Shown here piece by piece: positions 7,783 through 15,983 of a stretch of 39,595 bases of DNA. The position numbers and the translations under genes were made by a program. Numbering within the stretch: position 1 is the first letter of the stretch; the number at the start of each line of letters is the position of its first letter. Under the pieces are notes generated by a model. It saw only the letters and a program-made list of their open reading frames with translations, did not search any database and was not told where the DNA came from. Source of the stretch: Halieaceae bacterium (GTDB lineage: Bacteria > Pseudomonadota > Gammaproteobacteria > Pseudomonadales > Halieaceae); contig JANQLM010000084.1 in assembly GCA_028280635.1 (NCBI GenBank), positions 1-39,595 of the forward strand, in the 5' to 3' direction.

Positions 7783-8565
7783 ATGGCCAAGATCATTACC
7801 TGCAACACCAACGGTATCCGCGCTGCCGCCCGCAAGGGCTTCTTCGACTGGTTGGCGAAGCAGGATGCCGACGTGGTGTGCATCCAGGAAACCAAGGCCC
7901 AGGTGCACCAGCTCGAGGATTCCGCGTTCTATCCTGAGGGATACCACTGCACCTACAACGACGCCATCAAGCCAGGCTACAGCGGCACTGCCCTCTACAC
8001 CAGGGTCGAGCCGCGCAAGGTAGTGACCGCCCTGGGCTGGGAGCCGGTGGATGGCGAGGGCCGCTACATCCAGGCGGATTTTGACCGCCTCAGCGTTATC
8101 TCACTGTACCTGCCGTCGGGCTCTTCCAGCGACGAGGCGCAGCAGAAGAAGTACCGCTTTATGGATCAGTTCTATGAGCATCTCCGGGCACTGCGCCGCA
8201 AACGCCGCGAATTCATCATCTGTGCGGACTGGAATATCTGCCATAAGGAGATCGACCTGAAGAACTGGAAGCCCAACCAGAAAAACTCAGGTTTCCTGCC
8301 GGAGGAGCGCGCCTGGCTGGATCGCGTTTACGACGAACTGGGCTATATCGACTCGTTCCGGATAGTGAACCAGGACGCCGATGAATACACCTGGTGGTCA
8401 AACAGGGGCCAGGCCTGGGCCAAGAACGTGGGCTGGCGGCTGGACTACCAGATGATCACGCCGGGACTCAGGCACCGGGTGGTCGGCGCCGATATCTACC
8501 GGGATGAACGCTTCTCTGATCACGCTCCGCACACCATGGTGTTTGATTGGGATATACAGCCCTGA
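7783..8565 (+). CDS. xthA: Exodeoxyribonuclease III (Crc-related branch)
   Basis: A 260-residue endonuclease/exonuclease/phosphatase-fold enzyme that cuts abasic sites and degrades 3' ends in base-excision repair. Catalytic residues are intact: Glu36 in IQETKAQ, the Asp/Asn pair in ADWNICH, and SDHAP near the C-terminus. Several stretches, such as KNW and GFLPEERAWLD, also resemble Pseudomonas Crc, the inactive relative that serves in catabolite repression. Crc has lost the SDH and Glu residues, whereas this protein keeps them, so nuclease function is preferred. Start ATG 7783 fits the family N-terminus MAKIITCNTNGIRAA; the upstream in-frame extension looks non-coding. The ribosome site is weak. 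Confidence 0.92.
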   Translation: MAKIITCNTNGIRAAARKGFFDWLAKQDADVVCIQETKAQVHQLEDSAFYPEGYHCTYNDAIKPGYSGTALYTRVEPRKVVTALGWEPVDGEGRYIQADFDRLSVISLYLPSGSSSDEAQQKKYRFMDQFYEHLRALRRKRREFIICADWNICHKEIDLKNWKPNQKNSGFLPEERAWLDRVYDELGYIDSFRIVNQDADEYTWWSNRGQAWAKNVGWRLDYQMITPGLRHRVVGADIYRDERFSDHAPHTMVFDWDIQP

Positions 8566-8599
8566 TACATTTAGCGCCCGCTCAACCAGGGGTTTTTCA

Positions 8600-8932
8600 A
8601 TGAGTTTTTTCGTAGCCAATGCCCACGCCCAGGCGGCGGGTCAGCCGGCAGCCGGCGGTGAGATGTTTCAGATCGTCTTCCTCATCGGCCTCTTCGTACT
8701 GTTTTATTTCATCGCCATCCGCCCGCAGCGCAAGCGTCAGAAAGAGCATGCTGACATGGTGGCGGCCCTGGAAAAGGGCAATGAGGTCATCACCACCAGC
8801 GGCATTCTGGGCAAGATCACCCGCCTTGAAGACAACTTCGTGGTGCTGCAGGTTGCCGACAACGTGGAGCTGAAATTTCAGCGCTCCTATATCAATGCCG
8901 TGCTGCCAAAGGGAACCCTGAAGTCTATCTAG
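8600..8932 (+). CDS. yajC: Preprotein translocase subunit YajC
   Basis: A 110-residue inner-membrane protein that joins SecDF in the accessory Sec complex. One membrane helix is clear at about residues 23-43 (IVFLIGLFVLFYFIAI), followed by the typical RPQRKRQKEH cytoplasmic segment and a small beta domain with GNEVITTSGILGKI. ATG 8600 follows AGGGG at good spacing. In most Gammaproteobacteria yajC sits in tgt-yajC-secD-secF; here it lies alone after exonuclease III and one base before the next gene, so it is either relocated or a second copy. Confidence 0.93.
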   Translation: MSFFVANAHAQAAGQPAAGGEMFQIVFLIGLFVLFYFIAIRPQRKRQKEHADMVAALEKGNEVITTSGILGKITRLEDNFVVLQVADNVELKFQRSYINAVLPKGTLKSI

Positions 8933-8933
8933 G

Positions 8934-9950
8934 GTGCCTGCGCTGGATTTTCCCCCAAAGATACCCCTGGCGCGGCTGCCCACGCCGCTCCAGCCTCTTG
9001 ATCGCCTCAGCGCGGCGCTGGGCAGCCGACACCGGCTCTGGGTCAAGCGCGACGACCTCACCGATGCGGCGATCAGCGGCAACAAGCTACGCAAGCTCGA
9101 GTTCGTTACCGCGGCTGCCCGGGAGCGGGGCTGCGATACCCTCATAACCTGTGGCGGCGTGCAGTCCAACCACTGCCGGGCCACGGCCCTTGTGGGTGCG
9201 CAGCTCGGCTTCAAGGTGCACCTGATCCTGCGGGGCGAGGCCCCGGCAGAGGCGGACGGCAATCTGCTACTTGACCACCTGGCGGGAGCGAAAATCAGCC
9301 ACTACCCCCACCGGCAATTCGTCGCGGAGTTGCCAGCGCTGTTTCAACACTGGCAATCCGAATACGCCGCGCAGGGCAGCAAGGCCCTGTGCATCCCCAC
9401 CGGGGCCAGTGACGGCCTGGGACTGTGGGGCTATCTGGCCGCGTCTCAGGAACTGGCCGCCGATATGAAAGCCGCGCAGGTGGAAAGTGCCCACTGGGTG
9501 TGTGCGACCGGGTCCGGCGGCACCCAGGCGGGGCTCACCCTGGGTGCCGCGCTTGGCGACTTGCCGGTAGATGTTTGGGGCTTTAACGTCTGCGACGACG
9601 AGGCCTGGTTCATGAACAAGGTGGCCGCGGACATCGCTGACTGGGAGGCGCGTTTCCCACAGTCCACACCTACGCCTGCCTACCAGGCGCGGGTGGTGGA
9701 CGGCTACGTGGGCCCCGGCTACGGTCGTGCTACCCGGGAGGTGTTCGAGACCATCGGCTGGCTGGCGCGGCTGGAAGGGCTGGTACTGGACCCCGTGTAT
9801 ACCGGCAAGGCCTTTCACGGGATGCTGCAGGAGCTACGCGCCGGGCGCTTTGATGATCGGCGTGACATCATATTTGTGCACACTGGCGGAATATTCGGTT
9901 TGTTTCCGCAGCGCGGGGAGTTCGACTTCTATGCGGAGCACACGGCCTAA
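8934..9950 (+). CDS. D-cysteine desulfhydrase / ACC deaminase family PLP enzyme
   Basis: A 338-residue fold-type II pyridoxal-phosphate enzyme. Lys51 in SGNKLRKLEF is the expected Schiff-base lysine, and TCGGVQSNHCRATA is the substrate/cofactor loop shared by D-cysteine desulfhydrase and 1-aminocyclopropane-1-carboxylate deaminase. ATGSGGTQAG binds the PLP phosphate. Bacterial members with this motif set mostly release sulfide, pyruvate and ammonia from D-cysteine; ACC deaminase activity is the main alternative. The GTG start at 8934 lies one base after the yajC stop and reads straight into the family N-terminus PLARLPTPLQPLDRLS, so the two genes are translationally linked. Confidence 0.87.
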   Translation: MPALDFPPKIPLARLPTPLQPLDRLSAALGSRHRLWVKRDDLTDAAISGNKLRKLEFVTAAARERGCDTLITCGGVQSNHCRATALVGAQLGFKVHLILRGEAPAEADGNLLLDHLAGAKISHYPHRQFVAELPALFQHWQSEYAAQGSKALCIPTGASDGLGLWGYLAASQELAADMKAAQVESAHWVCATGSGGTQAGLTLGAALGDLPVDVWGFNVCDDEAWFMNKVAADIADWEARFPQSTPTPAYQARVVDGYVGPGYGRATREVFETIGWLARLEGLVLDPVYTGKAFHGMLQELRAGRFDDRRDIIFVHTGGIFGLFPQRGEFDFYAEHTA

Positions 9951-10086
9951 CGCCCCACAGCGCGGCGAGTTCACGTTCTCCCCGGGTCAAGCCAATTGAT
10001 AGCCGCTGCCCCCGGCATGGTTTTCCTGCCATTCGATGGGCGCGATTCTGGTAAGCTCTTGCGCATGAAATACAAGCGTCAAACCC

Positions 10087-10986
10087 ATGGCTGAGGCAGA
10101 CGGCGACAAGCTGGTTATCGCGATTTCCTCTCGTGCCCTGTTTAATCTCGACGACAGCCACGAGGTCTACGAACGCGATGGCCTGGAGGCCTACTCCCGC
10201 TACCAGATCGAGCGTGAAGACCAGCCCCTGGAACCGGGTGAAGCTTTCCCGATGGTGCAGAAACTGCTGCGCATCAACCAGCTACTGGATGGCGGCAACC
10301 GGGTAGAAGTGGTGCTGCTGTCCCGCAACAGCGCCGATACCGGCCTGCGGGTGTTCAACTCCATCCAGCACTATCAGCTCGACATCCAGCGCGCTGCCTT
10401 CTGCGGCGGGGAAAGTCCCTATCGCTACATTGCCGCCTTTGGCGCCCAGCTGTTTCTGTCGACCGAGCCGGAGGACGTGCGCCACGCCCTCGACCACGGC
10501 GTGGCGGCCGCCAACCTGGTGTCGAAACGCAAGGCGGGCAACGACGCCGACCAGCTTCGCTTTGCGTTTGACGGCGATGCCGTGCTGTTCTCCGATGAAG
10601 CGGAACGGGTTTACAAGAGCGAGGGGCTGGCCGCCTTCCAGGACAGCGAACAGGCGGCGGCGCATCGCCCACTCAGTGGTGGACCCTTCAAACCCTTCCT
10701 GGCTGCCCTGCAGCATTTGCAGCGAGAATTTCCAGCCACGGAGTCCCCGATCCGCACCGCGCTGGTGACCGCGCGCTCCGCCCCGGCCCACGAGCGTGTT
10801 ATCCGCACCCTCAGGGCCTGGGAGATTCGTATCGACGAGTCGATTTTCCTGGGTGGCATGGACAAAGGCGAGTTCCTCAAAGCCTACCAGGCTGACGTGT
10901 TTTTCGATGATCAGCAGGCGCATTGTGAAAGCGCCGGCAGCCACGTTCCCACCGGCCACGTTCCCCACGGTATCGCCAACCAGTAG
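10087..10986 (+). CDS. 5'-nucleotidase, cytosolic cN-I type (PF06189)
   Basis: A 299-residue HAD-like phosphatase that should hydrolyse nucleoside monophosphates. The opening VIAISSRALFNLDDSHEVYE resembles the animal cytosolic 5'-nucleotidase I enzymes, and FDGDAVLFSDE carries the HAD-type Asp162/Asp164 pair. Later VTARSAPAHERVIRTL, FLGGMDKG and FFDDQ supply the remaining phosphatase motifs. Length is normal for bacterial members. It stands alone, 136 bases after the desulfhydrase and 109 bases before cysB. No strong ribosome site is seen before ATG 10087. The preferred nucleotide is unknown. Confidence 0.85.
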   Translation: MAEADGDKLVIAISSRALFNLDDSHEVYERDGLEAYSRYQIEREDQPLEPGEAFPMVQKLLRINQLLDGGNRVEVVLLSRNSADTGLRVFNSIQHYQLDIQRAAFCGGESPYRYIAAFGAQLFLSTEPEDVRHALDHGVAAANLVSKRKAGNDADQLRFAFDGDAVLFSDEAERVYKSEGLAAFQDSEQAAAHRPLSGGPFKPFLAALQHLQREFPATESPIRTALVTARSAPAHERVIRTLRAWEIRIDESIFLGGMDKGEFLKAYQADVFFDDQQAHCESAGSHVPTGHVPHGIANQ

Positions 10987-11015
10987 CGCTTCCTGCCGTT
11001 ATGGTGCTGGGAAGC

Positions 11016-11045
11016 CGTTATTCCTTTTTGCGGTTTGCAATAACG
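11016..11045. promoter_or_regulatory. Candidate operator in the cysB upstream region
   Basis: CGTTATT (11016-11022) and AATAACG (11039-11045) are perfect 7-bp inverted arms 16 bases apart, 51 bases before the cysB start. CysB is known to repress its own gene in enteric bacteria by binding imperfect convergent half-sites rich in TTAT/ATAA, so autoregulation through this element is plausible. It is not shown by the sequence alone. Confidence 0.35.
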
Positions 11046-11068
11046 ACTCTAAGCGCTATTCTTCATAA

Positions 11069-12070
<1,002 letters not shown>

Positions 12071-12087
12071 CCGCAGGACTACATGTT

Positions 12088-12705
12088 ATGGAACTGGTTT
12101 GCCTGGACCTCGAAGGGGTTCTCGTCCCGGAAATCTGGATCGAGTTCGCCGAGCGCACCGGCATTGAGGCGCTGCGCGCCACCACCCGCGATGTTCCCGA
12201 TTACGATGTGCTGATGAAGCAGCGCCTGTCGCTGCTGGACGAACACCAGCTTCGCATCGGCGATATCCAGGCAGTCATTGCTGATATGGCGCCTCTGGAA
12301 GGCGCCCGCGAGTTCGTTGACTGGCTGCGCGAGCGCTTCCAGCTGGTCATCCTGTCGGACACTTTCTATGAGTTTTCCGCCCCCTTGATGGCCCAGCTGG
12401 GCTGGCCGACCCTGCTATGTCATCGCCTGCTGACCGACGCGGAGGGCAGGGTGGTGGATTACCGCCTGCGCCAGCCCGATCCCAAGCGGGCCTCGGTCAA
12501 AGCCTTCCACAGCCTCAACTACCGGATTATTGCCTCAGGGGATTCCTATAACGACACTACCATGCTGGAAGAAGCCGACGCCGGCATCCTGTTCCGGGCG
12601 CCGGACAATGTCATCGAGGAGTTTCCGCAGTACCCCGCGGTCGACAGCTACCAGGCCCTGCGCGAGGAAATCTGCAGGGCTTCGGAGCGCGATATCACGC
12701 CCTGA
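12088..12705 (+). CDS. thrH: Phosphoserine phosphatase / homoserine phosphotransferase ThrH
   Basis: A 205-residue HAD-superfamily enzyme with the length and motifs of Pseudomonas ThrH: nucleophile motif DLEGVL (Asp7, Glu9), ILSDTFYEF as motif II, Lys in DPKRASVKAF, and GDSYNDTTML as motif IV. ThrH removes phosphate from phosphoserine and can pass it to homoserine, linking serine and threonine synthesis. ATG 12088 is chosen because it gives the family N-terminus MELVCLDLEG; a longer frame runs back into cysB. Its 3' end overlaps convergent pabB by 11 bases. ThrH and PabB also neighbour each other in Pseudomonas. Confidence 0.95.
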   Translation: MELVCLDLEGVLVPEIWIEFAERTGIEALRATTRDVPDYDVLMKQRLSLLDEHQLRIGDIQAVIADMAPLEGAREFVDWLRERFQLVILSDTFYEFSAPLMAQLGWPTLLCHRLLTDAEGRVVDYRLRQPDPKRASVKAFHSLNYRIIASGDSYNDTTMLEEADAGILFRAPDNVIEEFPQYPAVDSYQALREEICRASERDITP

Positions 12706-14050
12706 GCGCTGTTTGCTCCAGCCGTTCCACAAAGCGGCCCACCTTGTCCCAGGTCTCTTGGTATTCTAGTTGGCACTGGGAGTCTGCCACCAGGCCGCCA
12801 CCCCCCCAGCAGTTGATTTCACCGTCCCGGCACAGCAGCGAGCGGATGGCGATGTTGCTGTCCATCTGGCCATCGGCGCTAAGGTAGAAAACACTGCCGC
12901 AATAAGCCTGGCGCCGGGCTGGCTCCAACTCGTCGATAATCTGCATCGCACGCCGTTTGGGGGCGCCGGTGATTGAGCCGCCCGGAAAGGAGTCGCGCAG
13001 CAGGTCCAGGGGGCTGCAATCGTCCCGCAGCTCACCGGTGACGGTGCTGACCAGGTGATGAACGCTGGGGTAGCTCTCCAGTTCGAACAGCCCATCGACC
13101 TGGATGCTGCCGGGCCGGCAATTGCGACCGATATCGTTGCGCAACAGGTCCACGATCATCAGGTTCTCAGCCCGGTCCTTGGGTGACCGCAGCAACTCTT
13201 CCGCTGCCAGCCGGTCGGCGCCAGGATCCCCGGTGCGGGCTCGGGTTCCCTTGATGGGCCGGGTTTCCACGTGGCGACCAACTGCCCGCAGGAAACGCTC
13301 GGGAGACAGGCTCAGTAACTGCGCGTCGCCGCTGTCGTAAAAGGCCGCAAACGGAGCAGCCGCCAGTGGCCGCAGGAGTCGGTAGGCGTCCCAGGGGTCG
13401 CCCGTGTAGCTTGCGCTGAAGCATCGGGCCAGGTTCACCTGGTAGCAGTCACCGGCGTAAATATAGTGCTGAACCTGGCGAAACGCCTGCTCATAGCTGT
13501 CACGGGGCAGGCCGTTGCTGAAATCTGCCGTCAGTCGGAAGGCCGACTGCTGGCCTGCCTCACTCATGGGTTCACATAGCCGTTCCAGCAGGGCGCGGCG
13601 CCTCGCGGGATTCTGGCCGGGCAGGGCGACATAGCTGCAGCGACCCAGTACATGATCCTGCACCAATGCCCAGTCATAAAAGCCCACACGGGCGCGCGCA
13701 CCGGCTACCGCCGGCAGGCGTTGCAGCGGCAGTCCCAACTCATAATCCAGGTAACCCGCCAGGCCGCCACAGAAGGGCAGCGTATCCGCGGCCGCGCAGC
13801 GGGCCCTCTGCCAGGCCGCATCCAATTCCCGAAAGTACTTTATGAGGTCCTCATAAGAGTCTGATTCTGAACAATTAAAATCTATTTCTTCAACAGGGTC
13901 CGCGAGCAGGATGTCGAAGCGACCCTGGTGACTGTGAGGGCGACTGGAGTCCAGGAACAACGGGCGTGGCAGCTTGCGCAGGCGATCGAACCAGCTACAG
14001 CTGTCGGCGGTGTAGGCAAGATCTTCGATGTGAATGGCGTTAAGTGACAT
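12695..14050 (-). CDS. pabB: Aminodeoxychorismate synthase component I
   Basis: A 451-residue chorismate-binding enzyme that makes 4-amino-4-deoxychorismate for folate synthesis, using ammonia from a PabA glutaminase encoded elsewhere. The PIKGTRARTG motif carries the lysine that distinguishes PabB from TrpE, which has alanine there. CYQVNLARCF, DLLRNDIGRNC, PGGSITGAPKRRAMQ and the GGGGLVADS segment complete the catalytic domain. The shorter N-terminal domain is present. ATG 14050 gives the usual MSLNAIHIEDL opening; an in-frame GTG at 14104 is the alternative. Neither start has a clear ribosome site. It diverges from the carboxylase operon and converges on thrH. Confidence 0.93.
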   Translation of the reverse strand: MSLNAIHIEDLAYTADSCSWFDRLRKLPRPLFLDSSRPHSHQGRFDILLADPVEEIDFNCSESDSYEDLIKYFRELDAAWQRARCAAADTLPFCGGLAGYLDYELGLPLQRLPAVAGARARVGFYDWALVQDHVLGRCSYVALPGQNPARRRALLERLCEPMSEAGQQSAFRLTADFSNGLPRDSYEQAFRQVQHYIYAGDCYQVNLARCFSASYTGDPWDAYRLLRPLAAAPFAAFYDSGDAQLLSLSPERFLRAVGRHVETRPIKGTRARTGDPGADRLAAEELLRSPKDRAENLMIVDLLRNDIGRNCRPGSIQVDGLFELESYPSVHHLVSTVTGELRDDCSPLDLLRDSFPGGSITGAPKRRAMQIIDELEPARRQAYCGSVFYLSADGQMDSNIAIRSLLCRDGEINCWGGGGLVADSQCQLEYQETWDKVGRFVERLEQTALRA

Positions 14051-14140
14051 AAAACGTAGAAAACTAGCTCCAAAACTACGCAAACAAGTGTTTACCCTGC
14101 TCACATCTGACGAATTGTAGTGCTGCGAACGGCGTCGAAA

Positions 14141-14184
14141 TTGACTTCAACAGGCGTTAAACGTATCGTAACTCGCCGTTTAAC
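14141..14184 (+). promoter_or_regulatory. Candidate promoter and operator of the propionyl-CoA operon
   Basis: TTGACT (14141-14146) and TATCGT (14164-14169) are spaced by exactly 17 bases and match sigma-70 boxes at five and four of six positions. The inverted repeat GTTAAACG (14156-14163) / CGTTTAAC (14177-14184), with a 13-base spacer, brackets the -10 box and the likely start of transcription. A dimeric repressor bound here would block the promoter. The region also separates the operon from divergent pabB. The regulator is not in the window. Confidence 0.5.
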
Positions 14185-14206
14185 CCCAGTGTAAGAACCC
14201 TACCGC

Positions 14207-15940
14207 ATGGCAGACCAGACGGCTCCGATCCCCTCACTGAAAAACCCATTCGCCCAGGAAGTTGACCGGGAATTCAAGGTTCCCGGCCAGATCGCCACAG
14301 AGCCCGGCCTCTACGAAGAGGCGCTGAAGTCTGGTTACCAACTGCAGCAGCGTCCGCAGCAGGCGGCCGGCGTCAAGAACATCGAGCGCCAGCACCAGAA
14401 GCAGCGTATGACGATCTGGGAGCGGATTTCCCTGTTGAACGATCCCGGGCACAGCCCGACCATTCTCTACCAGAACTGGGGCCCCAACCTGGACGGCGCC
14501 TCACTGGTGACCGCCATTATTCGGGTCAATGGTCGCGATGTTGCCCTGTACGGGCATGATTTCACGGTGCGGGCGGGGTCTATGGATGCCACCAACGGCA
14601 AGAAGCTGGCGCGCCTGTTTGAACTGGCTGCCAAGCGGCGGATTCCGCTGGTGGGTCTCAACGATAGCGCCGGTGCCTACATCCCGGCGGGTGTTGGCGG
14701 CCTCGACGGCTATGCCGATGCCTTTACCGCGTTGCGCAAGATCTCCGGCATTGTGCCCAGCATCATGTGCATGTTCGGTTTCAACGCCGGGGGCGGTTCC
14801 TATTTGCCGCGGCAGGGCAGCTTCCTGATCCAGCCCAACAACACTTTTTTCGGGCTGACCGGCCCTGGGGTGGTGAAGTCGGTGCTGGGCGAGGATGTGA
14901 CGCCGGACGAGTTGGGCGGCCCCCGGGTGCACAGCCAGAGCGGTGTCAACGATTTTGTCGTGCCCGATGAGGTGTCTGCCCTGCGCAAGGTGCGCGAGCT
15001 GCTCAACTACCTGCCCAGCCATAACGCCGAATTCGCGCCCCACCAGCCGTCTTCGGACCCGGTCAGCCGCAAGACCTGGGATATCGACATTTTGTTGAAG
15101 AAGGCGATCAACTCGCCGACCGGTTTCAATACCCCGATCGATATATCGATCCTTATTCAGCAGCTTTGTGATCACGGCGACTTCCTGGAAATCCAGGCGG
15201 AGCGGGCTCGCAACACGGTTACCGCCCTGGGGCGCATCGGTGGCAATGTCATCGGTTTTGTCGCCAACAACAGCGCCGTGTCCTCCGGGCAGATCGATAT
15301 CGACGCCGCCTATAAGAACGCCCGCTTCATCCGCTTTTGCAACCTCTACAACATTCCGGTGATTTTCCTGGAAGATACGACGGGCTTTCTGCCTGGCCGC
15401 GAGCAGGAGGCCCGCGGTATCGTGCAGGCCGGCCGCGCCATGCTCGATGCTATCGTCGACCTGCGCACCCCGCGCTTCCTGGTGATCGTGCGCAATGCCT
15501 TCGGCGGCGCCTATGCGTCCTACAACAACTATCCCACCGGGGCGGATTTTGTGGTGGCGCTGCCCACCACCCGGCTCGCCGTAATGGGTCCGGCCGGTGT
15601 GGAGTATGTTTACAAAGACGAGCTGCGCAAGATTCGCGGCCAGGTCGCCGCTCGGACTCGCGAGATCGAGGAACAGCAGCAGGCCGCAGGTTTGTCGGCA
15701 GATGCCGCGGCGGAGGCGGCGCGCAGCGCCGTGGCGGCCTGGGTGAAAGCTGAGGAGGCCGAGTTGGCGGTGCGCTACGAGCGCGAGCTCATGAATCCAA
15801 ACGAGGCGCTGAGTCTGGGTTCCATCTCCCAGATTGTGATGCCCTCGGATCTCAGGGAGGTGTTGGCCGAGAACATGGCCTTCCACCTGCGCCATTACGA
15901 ACCCAGCCCGATGAGCGACGTGCAGCGCGAATTCCACTAA
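14207..15940 (+). CDS. Acyl-CoA carboxylase carboxyltransferase subunit (probable propionyl-CoA carboxylase beta)
   Basis: A 577-residue crotonase-fold carboxyltransferase that moves carboxyl from biotin to an acyl-CoA. Two halves are visible: the first with [15 protein letters not shown] and NAGGGSYLP, the second with [17 protein letters not shown] and [15 protein letters not shown], whose Gly-Gly pairs form the oxyanion holes. It is longer than usual propionyl-CoA carboxylase beta chains because of a helical Ala/Glu-rich insert at about residues 471-532, a layout that recalls glutaconyl-CoA decarboxylase alpha chains. No membrane decarboxylase subunits are nearby, and a biotin carboxylase follows, so carboxylation is preferred. 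Propionyl-CoA as substrate is inferred from the downstream epimerase and mutase. Confidence 0.88.
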   Translation: MADQTAPIPSLKNPFAQEVDREFKVPGQIATEPGLYEEALKSGYQLQQRPQQAAGVKNIERQHQKQRMTIWERISLLNDPGHSPTILYQNWGPNLDGASLVTAIIRVNGRDVALYGHDFTVRAGSMDATNGKKLARLFELAAKRRIPLVGLNDSAGAYIPAGVGGLDGYADAFTALRKISGIVPSIMCMFGFNAGGGSYLPRQGSFLIQPNNTFFGLTGPGVVKSVLGEDVTPDELGGPRVHSQSGVNDFVVPDEVSALRKVRELLNYLPSHNAEFAPHQPSSDPVSRKTWDIDILLKKAINSPTGFNTPIDISILIQQLCDHGDFLEIQAERARNTVTALGRIGGNVIGFVANNSAVSSGQIDIDAAYKNARFIRFCNLYNIPVIFLEDTTGFLPGREQEARGIVQAGRAMLDAIVDLRTPRFLVIVRNAFGGAYASYNNYPTGADFVVALPTTRLAVMGPAGVEYVYKDELRKIRGQVAARTREIEEQQQAAGLSADAAAEAARSAVAAWVKAEEAELAVRYERELMNPNEALSLGSISQIVMPSDLREVLAENMAFHLRHYEPSPMSDVQREFH

Positions 15941-15983
15941 GCCTGACGCTGTACCGAGCCTTTTACCGAGTAAGGAAGCCCAC

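Noticed and set aside
10065-10094. Nine-codon reading frame overlapping the 5'-nucleotidase start
   Set aside because: A short frame MKYKRQTHG with no ribosome site; nothing suggests a regulatory leader peptide.
14207-15940. Reading as a glutaconyl-CoA decarboxylase subunit
   Set aside because: Length and helical insert fit, but no membrane decarboxylase subunits are encoded nearby and a biotin carboxylase, epimerase and mutase follow, which favours an acyl-CoA carboxylase.
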